From JBOGUF01 sp050696075 (GTDB lineage: Bacteria > Chloroflexota > Chloroflexia > Thermomicrobiales > UBA6265), in assembly GCA_050696075.1 (NCBI GenBank), contig JBOGUF010000116.1:1-16300 (forward strand): 16,300 nt of DNA, given 5' to 3'. A model generated the notes under the pieces. The model did not search any database and had not been told where the DNA came from. It was given only the letters and a program-made list of their open reading frames with translations. Positions 7,158-13,928 of this stretch are shown here, piece after piece. Each line of letters begins with the position of its first letter. Within the stretch, counting starts at the first letter, position 1. The translations under genes and the position numbers were made by a program.

Positions 7158-7325
7158 ATGGATCGCAATCAGGGCGGCATAACGGGTGCGGGAATTGCCA
7201 TCGGCGTCGCGATTGAGGCGGCCCTCGGCGTGGCGATGGACAATATCGTCGCCGGGATCGGGATCGGGATCGGGATTGCGATAGGGATCGCATTTGGCGT
7301 CGCAATGGCGCAAGGTAGGCGTTGA
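7158..7325 (+). CDS. Glycine-zipper membrane mini-protein
   Basis: A 55-residue open reading frame: a polar start (MDRNQGG), then alternating Gly/Ala/Ile/Val to residue 51, ending in basic Q-G-R-R. Two hydrophobic stretches (about 8-26 and 30-51) are separated by MDN. The second is a regular G-I-G-I-G-I pattern encoded partly by GGGATC hexamer repeats (7255-7275). Such G-x-G-x patterns pack tightly in membranes. Small proteins of this sort recur as lone genes in environmental bacteria, with unknown function. No strong ribosome site is present (only GGATCG near the ATG). Evidence for coding is the coherent amphipathic composition and charge distribution, not homology. It is shorter than usual gene-calling limits. 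Confidence 0.5.
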   Translation: MDRNQGGITGAGIAIGVAIEAALGVAMDNIVAGIGIGIGIAIGIAFGVAMAQGRR

Positions 7326-7340
7326 GCTTCCCTCCCCGCG

Positions 7341-7368
7341 ATTTTAGCAAGGAACCACTTGCTAAAAT
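7341..7368. promoter_or_regulatory. Perfect inverted repeat, probable repressor operator
   Basis: ATTTTAGCAAG (7341-7351), a six-base spacer GAACCA, then CTTGCTAAAAT (7358-7368): a perfect 11-base inverted repeat. It ends 26 bases before the ATG of the MFS exporter. The TTAGCAAG/CTTGCTAA half-sites look like operators of MarR or TetR-family drug-responsive repressors. TAAAAT (7363-7368) could also be a -10 hexamer overlapped by the repeat. There is no T-run on either side, so a terminator is unlikely. No regulator gene lies next to it. Confidence 0.55.
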
Positions 7369-7394
7369 AGCAGATCTTGGTGCATGATGCGGGC

Positions 7395-8891
7395 ATGAGC
7401 GATGTGTCCCGTTCGCCTGCCGAGGCTGGCGCCATGCCCAAAACCCATGCGCGATCGGCCGGCGCCGATCAAGCGGGTGCTGCCGAGGAACCAGCCGGTC
7501 TAGATGAGGGTACGCCGTGGAGTCCGGCCTACCGCCTGATGACGGTCGGGCTCTTGACCACGATCGTTGGCTCGGCATTCGAGGCGCTGGCGGTGGCGAC
7601 GATCCTGCCGGCGACCGCCGGCGAGTTGGGCGGGCTTTCCCTCTACGGGTGGGTCTTCAGCGCGTACGTGCTGGCCAACATGGTCGGTATCGTCGTCGCC
7701 AGCGGGGAGGCGGACCGGTTCGGGCCGGCGCGGCCGTTCGTCGCCGGCGTGGTCCTTTTCGTTGCCGGTCTGCTGATCGGCGGGTTGGCGCCGACGATGT
7801 TGGTGCTGATCCTCGGCCGGGTGGTGCAGGGACTGGGCGGCGGCTTCATCAGCTCGGTCGTCTACGTGGCGGTCGGACGCGGCTATCCGCCCGCGGCGAA
7901 GCCGCGGATGCTGGCGTTGCTTTCGAGCGCCTGGGTGGTGCCGGGATTGATGGGACCGGCCGTCGCCGGGCTAATCGCCGACCACATCGGCTGGCGGTGG
8001 GTGTTCCTGGGGCTGATTCCCTTCCCCATCATCGCGGTCTTTATGTCGCTGCCGGCGCTGCGGCGCGTTCCCGGTGGGGATCTCAACGGCCGCGATCTGG
8101 GCCGGGTGCTCTGGTCGGTGCTGCTGGCGGCCGGCGCGGCGCTGCTGCTGGTCGGGTTCGATCAGAACCGGTTGCTCTTCGCCGTGCCCCTTGTTCTGCT
8201 TGGCGTGGTGATCGTCTGGAAGCCGCTTGGGCGGTTGCTGCCGGCGGGCACGGTGCGTGCCAGGGCCGGACTGCCGGCGGCGGTGGCGGTGATGGCGCTC
8301 GTCAACGGCGGGTTCTTCGGCGTCGAAGCCTACATTCCGCTGGGACTGACCGACGTCCGCGATCGATCGGTCTCGTTCGCCGGACTGGCGCTGACGGCGG
8401 CGACGGTCACCTGGACGGCCGGCGCCTGGATCCAGGCCCGCTACGTGCGCCGGGTCAGCGCGCGGTGGATGGTTCGCACTGGGCTCGGCCTGATTGTGCT
8501 TGGCAGCGTGGGCGCGGCGGCGATGGTGCTGGACGGCGTGCCGGTGGTCGTCGGCATCGTCGCCTGGGGCGTCGCCGGGCTGGGGATGGGGCTCGCCTAC
8601 TCGCGAATCTCCCTCGCGGTGCTGGAGGCGGCGCCGAAGGGGCAGGAAGGCGCCGCGACCGCGGCGATGCAACTCGGCATCGTGTTGCTCATGGCGATGA
8701 CCGCCGGCATCGGTGGGGTACTGGTCGATGCCTTTGGAGCGGGCGCCGGAGCGATCCGCACCGGACTGCTTGTCCAAGATGCGCTGATGCTGGCCATTCT
8801 GATCGGGGCGATCCTGCTCGCGGTGCGTCTGCCTGGCGTGCCGTCGCGGTTAGACAACGAGGATACGGGAGGCGGCGGCGCGACCGCCTGA
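7395..8891 (+). CDS. MFS drug exporter, 14-TM (DHA2-like)
   Basis: A 498-residue inner-membrane transporter of the major facilitator superfamily, probably a proton-driven drug exporter. Fourteen hydrophobic segments can be counted, the number typical of the DHA2 branch. Visible motifs are a motif-A-like loop after TM2 (GEADRFGPARP) and a motif-C-like TM5 (WVVPGLMGPAVAGLIADH), followed by WRWVFL at the start of TM6. Motif C is characteristic of exporters. The cytoplasmic N-terminus is long and polar (about 45 residues). The ATG at 7395 is the likeliest start, but no clear ribosome site precedes it; GTG 7380 and TTG 7377 are in frame. The perfect inverted repeat just upstream suggests repressor control. 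Substrate unknown. Confidence 0.88.
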   Translation: MSDVSRSPAEAGAMPKTHARSAGADQAGAAEEPAGLDEGTPWSPAYRLMTVGLLTTIVGSAFEALAVATILPATAGELGGLSLYGWVFSAYVLANMVGIVVASGEADRFGPARPFVAGVVLFVAGLLIGGLAPTMLVLILGRVVQGLGGGFISSVVYVAVGRGYPPAAKPRMLALLSSAWVVPGLMGPAVAGLIADHIGWRWVFLGLIPFPIIAVFMSLPALRRVPGGDLNGRDLGRVLWSVLLAAGAALLLVGFDQNRLLFAVPLVLLGVVIVWKPLGRLLPAGTVRARAGLPAAVAVMALVNGGFFGVEAYIPLGLTDVRDRSVSFAGLALTAATVTWTAGAWIQARYVRRVSARWMVRTGLGLIVLGSVGAAAMVLDGVPVVVGIVAWGVAGLGMGLAYSRISLAVLEAAPKGQEGAATAAMQLGIVLLMAMTAGIGGVLVDAFGAGAGAIRTGLLVQDALMLAILIGAILLAVRLPGVPSRLDNEDTGGGGATA

Positions 8892-8926
8892 CGGTTGTTG
8901 CCGGCGGCGGGAACTGACGGTTCTGC

Positions 8927-8935
8927 TGCTATGAT
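8927..8935 (+). promoter_or_regulatory. Extended -10 promoter candidate before the first LysE gene
   Basis: TGC-TATGAT (8927-8935) fits the extended -10 form TGnTATAAT with five of six bases. A transcript would start near 8942, giving a leader of about 40 bases before the ATG at 8981. No good -35 is seen at the proper distance, as is usual for extended -10 promoters. It would let the LysE gene be transcribed independently of the MFS gene. Confidence 0.35.
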
Positions 8936-8980
8936 GGTCTGACGTTCGTTGGAAACCTTTCTTTGTGGGTAGTCGGTGTG

Positions 8981-9616
8981 ATGATTGAGACGTCGACGTT
9001 TGGAGCCTTTTTGATCGCGGCGTTCCTGTTGCTTGTCATTCCGGGGCCGGCGGTGATGTACATCGTCGCGCGCGGCATCCATCAAGGCAGGTTAGCGGGG
9101 GTGGTCTCGGCGCTGGGCGTGGGGGCCGGGAGTCTGGTCCACGTTGCCGCGGCGACGGTGGGGTTGACGGCGTTGCTCGTGTCGTCCGCGTTGGCCTTCT
9201 CGGTGGTGAAGTACGCGGGCGCGGCCTACTTGATCTATCTCGGCGTGCGGACGTTGCTCCAGCGGGGAACGGCGTACGAGGCGATCGCGCTGGAACCGGC
9301 GCGGCTGGACCGCGTCTTTTGGCAAGGCGTGCTGGTCAACGTGTTGAACGTCAAGACGGCGCTCTTTTTTCTGGCGTTCTGGCCGCAGTTCGTCGACCCG
9401 GCGCGGGGGTCAGCCACGGGGCAGACGCTGGTGTACGGCGTGATCTTCACGGTGATGGGGATCGGCAGTGACAGCGTATACGCGCTGATCTCCGGCACTT
9501 TGAGTGGGTGGCTGCGGCGGCAGGGCCGCCTCTTCTCCCGTCAGCGGCTCGTGGCGGGGACCGTCTACCTTGGACTCGGCCTGGCGACGGCGGTGGCGGA
9601 CGTGCGGAAGAAGTGA
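8981..9616 (+). CDS. LysE/RhtB-family exporter, copy 1
   Basis: A 211-residue inner-membrane exporter of the LysE family (amino acids or their derivatives). About six hydrophobic segments are present. The family signatures are VIPGPAVMYIV near the N-terminus, the ARGIHQGR loop, a conserved GSLVHVAAATVG, and KYAGAAYLIYLG. In the central signature N-x-L-N-P-K-x-x-x-F-F this copy reads NVLNVKTALFF, with Val instead of Pro. WPQFVDP follows. The ATG at 8981 is chosen because the product then aligns without gaps to the paralogue at 9957 and has the same length. In-frame GTG/TTG codons upstream add residues the paralogue lacks. Substrate not predictable. Confidence 0.88.
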   Translation: MIETSTFGAFLIAAFLLLVIPGPAVMYIVARGIHQGRLAGVVSALGVGAGSLVHVAAATVGLTALLVSSALAFSVVKYAGAAYLIYLGVRTLLQRGTAYEAIALEPARLDRVFWQGVLVNVLNVKTALFFLAFWPQFVDPARGSATGQTLVYGVIFTVMGIGSDSVYALISGTLSGWLRRQGRLFSRQRLVAGTVYLGLGLATAVADVRKK

Positions 9617-9683
9617 CGAGCCGTTAGCCGTTAGCCGTCAGCCGTCAGCCGTCAGCTATTAGCCGTTAGCCGTTAGGCGGTGA
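9617..9683. repeat. Heptanucleotide tandem repeat behind the first LysE gene
   Basis: Eight consecutive heptamers occupy 9621-9676: CCGTTAG twice, CCGTCAG three times, CTATTAG once, CCGTTAG twice. They start only five bases after the stop codon at 9614-9616, and a partial unit reappears at about 9801. The array abuts palindromic element copy B. The unit is closely related to the TAACGCC heptamers at 10597-10640 and 15200-15253. Seven-base units cannot code consistently, and no protein reads through. Confidence 0.85.
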
Positions 9684-9792
9684 TTGCAAAGCCCCGTCAT
9701 GCTGAGGCGAAGCCGAAGCATCCCCCGGCGAAGCCGAACCGTTTGCGCTTCGCGCGGGGATGCTTCGATGCCTCAGCATGACGGGGTGCAGA
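9684..9792. repeat. Palindromic intergenic element, copy B
   Basis: The best-preserved copy of the palindrome. The left arm is CCCCGTCATGCTGAGGC (9692-9708), bulge GAAGC, then CGAAGCATCCCC (9714-9725). The right arm is GGGGATGCTTCG (9756-9767), AT, then GCCTCAGCATGACGGGG (9770-9786). That is 29 perfectly complementary pairs around a small asymmetric bulge. Inside, GCGAAGC and GCTTCGC can pair further. It lacks the internal insert around CCCTGAGGAACCG seen in copies A and C. Its transcript would fold into one long hairpin. Confidence 0.9.
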
Positions 9793-9953
9793 CAGGCTCT
9801 AGCCGTTAGCTTCGATGTGCCGCGTGCTCACTTCCTTGTTATGCCGAGTGTGCCGGGGCATCTGGCTCGAACGAGGGACGGCGTACATGAGAGGCGGATT
9901 CCTCGACGAACGCCGAAGCTCGGCATGATGGGGGTAGCCTTTGGAGGGAAGGA
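9793..9953. other. Gap before the second LysE gene, degenerate palindrome
   Basis: No gene was identified here. An ATGCCGAG (9841-9848) and a CTCGGCAT (9919-9926) face each other about 70 bases apart, echoing the GTCATGCTGAG/CTCAGCATGAC arms of the complete elements. This looks like an old, decayed relative. A 65-codon open frame crosses both this stretch and copy B and is considered spurious. Confidence 0.4.
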
Positions 9954-9956
9954 TTG

Positions 9957-10592
9957 ATGGTTGATGGGTCGACGTTGGGCGCGTTCTTGGTCGCGGGGTT
10001 ACTCCTCGTCGTGATTCCCGGGCCGAACGTGATGTATATCGTTGCCCGTGGGATTCATCAGGGGCGGCCGGCGGCGCTGGCCTCCGCGGTCGGCGTCGAA
10101 GTGGGGAGCCTGGTCCACGTCGCGGCGGCGACGGTCGGGCTGTCGGCGCTGCTGGTGTCGTCGGCGCTGGCGTTCTCGGTCGTGAAGTACGCCGGCGCGG
10201 CTTATCTGGTCTACCTTGGGCTACGCACGCTGTTGGCGCGTGACGCGCACCACGAATTGACCGCGCCCGAGCCGGACCGGTTGCGTCGCGTCTTCTCTCA
10301 GGGCGTGCTGATCAACGTGCTGAACCCGAAGACGGCGATCTTCTTCTTTGCCTTCTTGCCCCAGTTCGTCGACCCGGCGCGCGGCTCGGTCGCCGAGCAG
10401 ACGCTGCTCCTGGGGATTCTGCTCGTGGCGATGGGGGTGTGCAGCGACGTCGTCTACGGGCTGCTGTCAGGCTCCCTCGGCGGCTGGCTGCGGCGGCATG
10501 CGCGCGCCTTGGCCGCCCAGCGGTACGTCGCGGGCGCGGTCTACCTCGGGCTTGGCCTGGCAACGGCGCTGGCGGACGTGCGGAAGCGGTAG
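9957..10592 (+). CDS. LysE/RhtB-family exporter, copy 2
   Basis: A 211-residue paralogue of the exporter at 8981, alignable end to end without a gap and roughly 70 percent identical by eye. It carries the normal family signature NVLNPKTAIFF, plus IPGPNVMYIV, the ARGIHQGR loop and LPQFVDP. GGAGGG (9943-9948) with AAGG after it precedes the ATG at 9957; a TTG immediately before could also initiate. The duplication is recent enough to leave long identical stretches (GSLVHVAAATVG, SALAFSVVKYAGAAYL), yet the intergenic space holds repeats. Probably the same kind of substrate range, with one copy free to diverge. Confidence 0.9.
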   Translation: MVDGSTLGAFLVAGLLLVVIPGPNVMYIVARGIHQGRPAALASAVGVEVGSLVHVAAATVGLSALLVSSALAFSVVKYAGAAYLVYLGLRTLLARDAHHELTAPEPDRLRRVFSQGVLINVLNPKTAIFFFAFLPQFVDPARGSVAEQTLLLGILLVAMGVCSDVVYGLLSGSLGGWLRRHARALAAQRYVAGAVYLGLGLATALADVRKR

Positions 10593-10596
10593 GCGG

Positions 10597-10640
10597 TAGG
10601 CGTTAGGGGCTACGTCCTCCTCCCTAACGCCTAACGCCTT
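10597..10640 (+). repeat. Heptamer-based stem-loop behind the second LysE gene
   Basis: TAGGCGTTAGGG (10597-10608) and CCCTAACGCCTA (10622-10633) form a perfect 12-base stem with a 13-base loop (GCTACGTCCTCCT). The stem starts four bases after the LysE stop. A further TAACGCC heptamer follows. There is no T-run, so it is not a classical intrinsic terminator, but it could still halt polymerase or protect the 3' end. A homologous hairpin follows the gene at 15258-16256. Confidence 0.75.
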
Positions 10641-10666
10641 AACGTCACGGCCGGGGCGAGGGCGTC

Positions 10667-11713
10667 ATGATCGTCAAGCATGCCAAGGACGTTGTTCGGA
10701 AGTGGGTGATAGCGGAGGGCAGCGAGATTCCCGGCTTTGCCGGCGCCTTCGTCCATGGTTCGATGAATTGGCTTGCGGATGACGCCGTCGTTTCCGCAAC
10801 GTCTGATGTAGACGTGATGGTGGTGCTTGGCGATGCCACCCCACCGGCCAAGCCGGGGAAGTTCATCTATCGCGGCGTGTTGCTCGACGTCTCCTACTTG
10901 ACCAGTGATCAGATTCGGTCGGCTGAGGCGATTCTGGGCCAGTACCACCTGGCCGGCAGCTTTCGGCAACCGAACATCATTCTGGATCCGACGGGCCAGT
11001 TGACCAGGCTTGGGGCGGCGGTCTCCAACGACTACGCCAATCGCCGGTGGGTCTCGGCCCGTTGCGAAGATGCCATGCATAACATCCAGAAGCATCTTGG
11101 ATCGTTGAACGAGTCGGACCCGTTCCACGATCAGGTGACCGCCTGGCTCTTCGGGACGGGGGTGACGACCCATGTGCTGCTCGTGGCCGGGCTAAAGAAC
11201 CCCACGGTCCGGCGGCGGTATGCGGCGGCGCGCGAACTACTGGCGGACTATGGCCGGCTCGATTTCTACGAAACGCTGCTGGAGTTGTTGGGATGCGCGC
11301 GGATGAGCCGGGCGCGGGCCGAGCACCACCTTGCCGCGCTTACCGATGCGTTCGACGCGGCCAAAACGGTGATCACGACGCCGTTCTTCTTCGCTTCGGA
11401 CATCAGCGACGTTGCCCGCCCGATCGCGATCGAGGGCAGCCGGGAGTTGATCGCAAGTGGCTCCCATCGCGAGGCCATCTTCTGGATGGTGGCCACCTAT
11501 GCCCGGTGCCAAAAGGCGCTGTACCACGATGCGCCGGCGCCGATGCGGGAAGCGTTTCGTCCTGGTTTTCGAGACCTCCTTGGTGATCTTGGTATCGTCT
11601 CGTCCGCCGATCTTCGGCGGCGCGGCGAGCAGGTCGAAGGGTTCCTCCCCCAGGTGTGGAAGATGGCGGAAGCGATCATGGCAGCCAATCGGGACATCGA
11701 CGACAGCATGTGA
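10667..11713 (+). CDS. Nucleotidyltransferase-fold protein with helical C-terminus
   Basis: A 348-residue protein. The N-terminal domain (about 1-110) shows the pol-beta nucleotidyltransferase signature: F-V-H-G-S-M-N (28-34), then SDVDVMVVL with metal ligands D47 and D49, and a later LLDVSYL as probable third acidic site. The remaining 230 residues are alpha-helical and rich in Arg/Ala. This resembles aminoglycoside-nucleotidyltransferase-like or uncharacterised nucleotidyltransferase proteins; no specific resistance enzyme is recognised. GCGAGGG stands about four bases before the ATG. The gene is alone between a repeat hairpin and the sulfotransferase gene. It is not closely related to the MNT domain at 2345. 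Confidence 0.75.
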   Translation: MIVKHAKDVVRKWVIAEGSEIPGFAGAFVHGSMNWLADDAVVSATSDVDVMVVLGDATPPAKPGKFIYRGVLLDVSYLTSDQIRSAEAILGQYHLAGSFRQPNIILDPTGQLTRLGAAVSNDYANRRWVSARCEDAMHNIQKHLGSLNESDPFHDQVTAWLFGTGVTTHVLLVAGLKNPTVRRRYAAARELLADYGRLDFYETLLELLGCARMSRARAEHHLAALTDAFDAAKTVITTPFFFASDISDVARPIAIEGSRELIASGSHREAIFWMVATYARCQKALYHDAPAPMREAFRPGFRDLLGDLGIVSSADLRRRGEQVEGFLPQVWKMAEAIMAANRDIDDSM

Positions 11714-11787
11714 AAACGGTGGCGGTATCAATCATGCGCTGATCTCGCGGGCGCGCGCGGCTCTGTCGTGCGTCCTCGATGTTACAT

Positions 11788-11810
11788 GGGGTCTGAGTGG
11801 AGCAGACCCC
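11788..11810 (+). promoter_or_regulatory. Leader hairpin adjoining a ribosome site
   Basis: GGGGTCTG (11788-11795), loop AGTGGAG, CAGACCCC (11803-11810): a perfect 8-base stem that ends two bases before the GAGGAGG ribosome site (11813-11819) of the sulfotransferase gene. No T-run follows. It could block ribosome access, stabilise the message, or be the end of a terminator-like structure for the upstream gene. Confidence 0.45.
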
Positions 11811-11828
11811 TCGAGGAGGCAACCACCA

Positions 11829-13730
11829 ATGAGGCAAGCGGACGAGGGAAAAGCAGGCGGCGCGGCGGACGATCGTGCCGTGTTCCGATCCAGCCGGCGG
11901 GCGATCTTACGCGGCGGGCTGGGAGCGGTGACCGGCGGCGTGCTAGCCATGGCGGAAGGGCGAACGGGAACCGTTCGCGCCGAGACCGTCCAGGCGCCCG
12001 CGGCGACGTCCGCCGGCTCGCCCACCGCGGTCCCGGATGACGTTGCGATCTATCCCGCACCCGGCACCCGGACGGCATCACCCGGCACGGAGATCACCTT
12101 CCGCGGGGCGTCGGCCGAGGCGCTGGGCGCGGTCAAGGTCGTGGGGGCGCGGAGCGGCGGGCACTCCGGGATTCTCCTGCCGCATTCCGATGACCGTGGC
12201 GTCAGCTTCCTTCCCGACGAGCCATTCCGACCGGGAGAAACGGTCACGGTTCAGGCTGGGCTGCCGCTGGGGGATGCTGCCGATGAGACGGTCACCTTTA
12301 CCGTGGCGCGGCCGGTCGCGCCACCGAAGGCGGAGGCGATCCGCGAGACTGAAAACCCTGAGGCCGCTCCGCGGTCGTTCCGCTCGCGTCCCGACCTGCT
12401 GCCCCCCGAGATCACGGTGACCACGCCTGCCGACGGGACTGCCGAGGGCTATGTCTTTGTTGGCGCGAAGACGCCCGACGGGCAGAATGGCGCCATGATC
12501 CTCGACGACCGCGGCGAGCTCATCTGGTTTTCGCCGTTGGCCGTCGACGTGGACACGGTTAATGACGTTCGCGTCCAGATGTACCGCGGGCAGCCCGTGC
12601 TCACCTGTTGGGAGGGCATCTCGCAACGGGGACATGGTCGCGGCCATTTCGTGGTGCGTGACAGCTCCTACCAGCAGATTGCCGTGCTCCGGGTCGGCAA
12701 TGGCTACCCTGGGGCGGACCAGCACGAGTTCCTACTGACGCCGCGGGGCACCGCGCTGATCATCATCTACAACGCCGTGCGTTGGGACTTGTCGCCGGTC
12801 GGCGGCGCGCGGAACGGCACGGCGCTGGACATGGTTGTCCAGGAGCTCGACGTGGCGACCGGCCGAGTGGTCTTCGAGTGGCACTGCCTCGACCACATCG
12901 ACCTCGACGAGTCCTACGCCGAGCTGCCGGAGGACGTTAACGCGCCCTTCGACTATGTCCACCTCAACGCCGTCGAGCCTGACGGCGAGGGCCACTTGAT
13001 CCTCTGCGCGCGCCATACCCACGCCACCTACCAGATCGACCACTGGACCGGCGAGATTCGCTGGCGACTGAATGGCAAGCGGAGCGATTTCGCGATGGGA
13101 GAGGGGACCGAGACCGCCTACCACCACGACGCCCGCATCCACCCTAATGGGGAGTTAACGCTCTTCGACAACGCCGCCAGTACCGACGATGCGGACGTTC
13201 CATCCCGCGGCGTCGTGCTCGCACTCGACATGGACGAGATGACCGCGACGTTGGCGCGTGAGTACATCCACCCCACGGAGATTCTGTCAATCAGCCAGGG
13301 CAATATGCAGATGCTGCCGAACGGCAACGCATTCGTTGGCTGGGGGAGCGCGCCGGTCTTCTCCGAGTTCGGACCGGACGGGAGCCTGCGCTTCAACGGG
13401 CGCTTCCCGACGCACATACACTCGTACCGCGCTTTTCGCTACCCGTGGACGGGATTACCGAGCGAGGCGCCGGCGGTAGCGGTCGAGTCCGAGGCGGAGA
13501 ACAGGACGCGGGTCTACGTCAGTTGGAACGGGTCAACCGAGGTCGTGAGTTGGCAGGTGCTCGCCGGTTCGGACCCCGACCGGTTGCGGCCGGTTGGCCC
13601 GTCGGCTCCGTGCACCGGCTTCGAAACCGAGATCATGGTGCAGACATCCGAGCCGTTCCTCGCCGTGCAAGCCGAGGACCGCGCGGGCCGGGTGCTCGGC
13701 CTTTCGGCGGCCGTCGGGCCGGGGGATTGA
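11829..13730 (+). CDS. Arylsulfotransferase (ASST)-like secreted protein
   Basis: A 633-residue protein of the arylsulfotransferase family, predicted to be exported. The N-terminus carries a Tat-type motif S-S-R-R-A-I-L-R (21-28) followed by a hydrophobic segment (29-42) and an Ala/Pro/Thr spacer. Residues about 55-155 look like an Ig-like domain and about 195-560 like the beta-propeller. Propeller motifs: ADQHEFLLTPRG (H299), ARHTHATYQIDHWTGEIRW (H396/H398), YHHDARIHPNGELTLFDNA (H432/H433). Conserved histidines of this sort carry the sulfuryl group in characterised ASSTs; which one does so here is not proven. A fibronectin-like tail ends the protein. The ATG at 11829 is chosen by GAGGAGG nine bases upstream. 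The in-frame extension to 11457 runs over the previous gene in another frame and is discarded. Confidence 0.85.
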   Translation: MRQADEGKAGGAADDRAVFRSSRRAILRGGLGAVTGGVLAMAEGRTGTVRAETVQAPAATSAGSPTAVPDDVAIYPAPGTRTASPGTEITFRGASAEALGAVKVVGARSGGHSGILLPHSDDRGVSFLPDEPFRPGETVTVQAGLPLGDAADETVTFTVARPVAPPKAEAIRETENPEAAPRSFRSRPDLLPPEITVTTPADGTAEGYVFVGAKTPDGQNGAMILDDRGELIWFSPLAVDVDTVNDVRVQMYRGQPVLTCWEGISQRGHGRGHFVVRDSSYQQIAVLRVGNGYPGADQHEFLLTPRGTALIIIYNAVRWDLSPVGGARNGTALDMVVQELDVATGRVVFEWHCLDHIDLDESYAELPEDVNAPFDYVHLNAVEPDGEGHLILCARHTHATYQIDHWTGEIRWRLNGKRSDFAMGEGTETAYHHDARIHPNGELTLFDNAASTDDADVPSRGVVLALDMDEMTATLAREYIHPTEILSISQGNMQMLPNGNAFVGWGSAPVFSEFGPDGSLRFNGRFPTHIHSYRAFRYPWTGLPSEAPAVAVESEAENRTRVYVSWNGSTEVVSWQVLAGSDPDRLRPVGPSAPCTGFETEIMVQTSEPFLAVQAEDRAGRVLGLSAAVGPGD

Positions 13731-13832
13731 CCGCTGCTGAGGTCCTCGTCGTTGCGCGGTAAAGACGAGGATGTCCCGGATGTCTTGTCGCGCCTCCGCC
13801 GCGAAGCGAATCGGCACCTTACGGGCAGACAT
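13728..13832 (-). pseudogene. ParE-family toxin, N-terminal relic
   Basis: From the ATG at 13832 the minus strand reads MSARKVPIRFAAEARQDIRD and then ILVFTAQRRGPQQRS. This is the characteristic first helix pair of ParE/RelE-type toxins (V-x-F-x-x-x-A-x-x-D-L-x-x-I-x-x-Y-T). The likeness ends after about 35 residues, exactly where the frame meets the stop codon of the sulfotransferase gene (13728-13730). The rest of the toxin, including the C-terminal catalytic/gyrase-binding part, is absent. The frame remains open beyond as a shadow of the neighbouring gene. A dead remnant is the best reading. Confidence 0.65.
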
Positions 13833-13917
13833 CGGGCTTTGGTTGGTAACCTTGAGCGGCGAGTTCGTCGGCTTCCCGGCTCAGCTGATCCAGTTGCTCC
13901 ACCCGCGCGCTGCCCTG
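13819..13917 (-). pseudogene. Cognate antitoxin, C-terminal relic
   Basis: Immediately upstream of the toxin relic and overlapping its start, the minus strand encodes ARVEQLDQLSREADELAAQG, then YQPKPDVCP and a TAA at 13821-13819. The acidic helix and Pro-rich tail are what an antitoxin C-terminus would offer, and the antitoxin-stop/toxin-start overlap is typical of such operons. Its DNA-binding N-terminus is missing; the frame only runs on under the threonine aldolase gene. Assignment rests on position next to the ParE fragment. Confidence 0.5.
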
Positions 13918-13928
13918 ACACAACACGC

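Noticed and set aside
5472..7313. 613-codon minus-strand frame, the second longest in the window
   Set aside because: It is the reverse-strand shadow of four plus-strand genes. The translation is rich in Arg/His/Asp/Pro with no family features, and the plus-strand genes have motifs and ribosome sites.
7341..7368. Intrinsic terminator at the perfect inverted repeat
   Set aside because: The stem is AT-rich and no T-run follows it on either strand; placement just before a start codon suits an operator better.
7517..8917. 466-codon plus-strand frame overlapping the MFS gene
   Set aside because: Out-of-frame shadow: Arg/Gly-rich and no membrane segments, whereas the chosen frame gives fourteen.
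9621..9676. Short regular repeats as a CRISPR array
   Set aside because: Units are seven bases long and directly adjacent with no spacers; no cas gene is present.
11457..11828. In-frame N-terminal extension of the sulfotransferase
   Set aside because: It would overlap the preceding gene for over 250 bases in another frame; the Tat signal and ribosome site point to the ATG at 11829.
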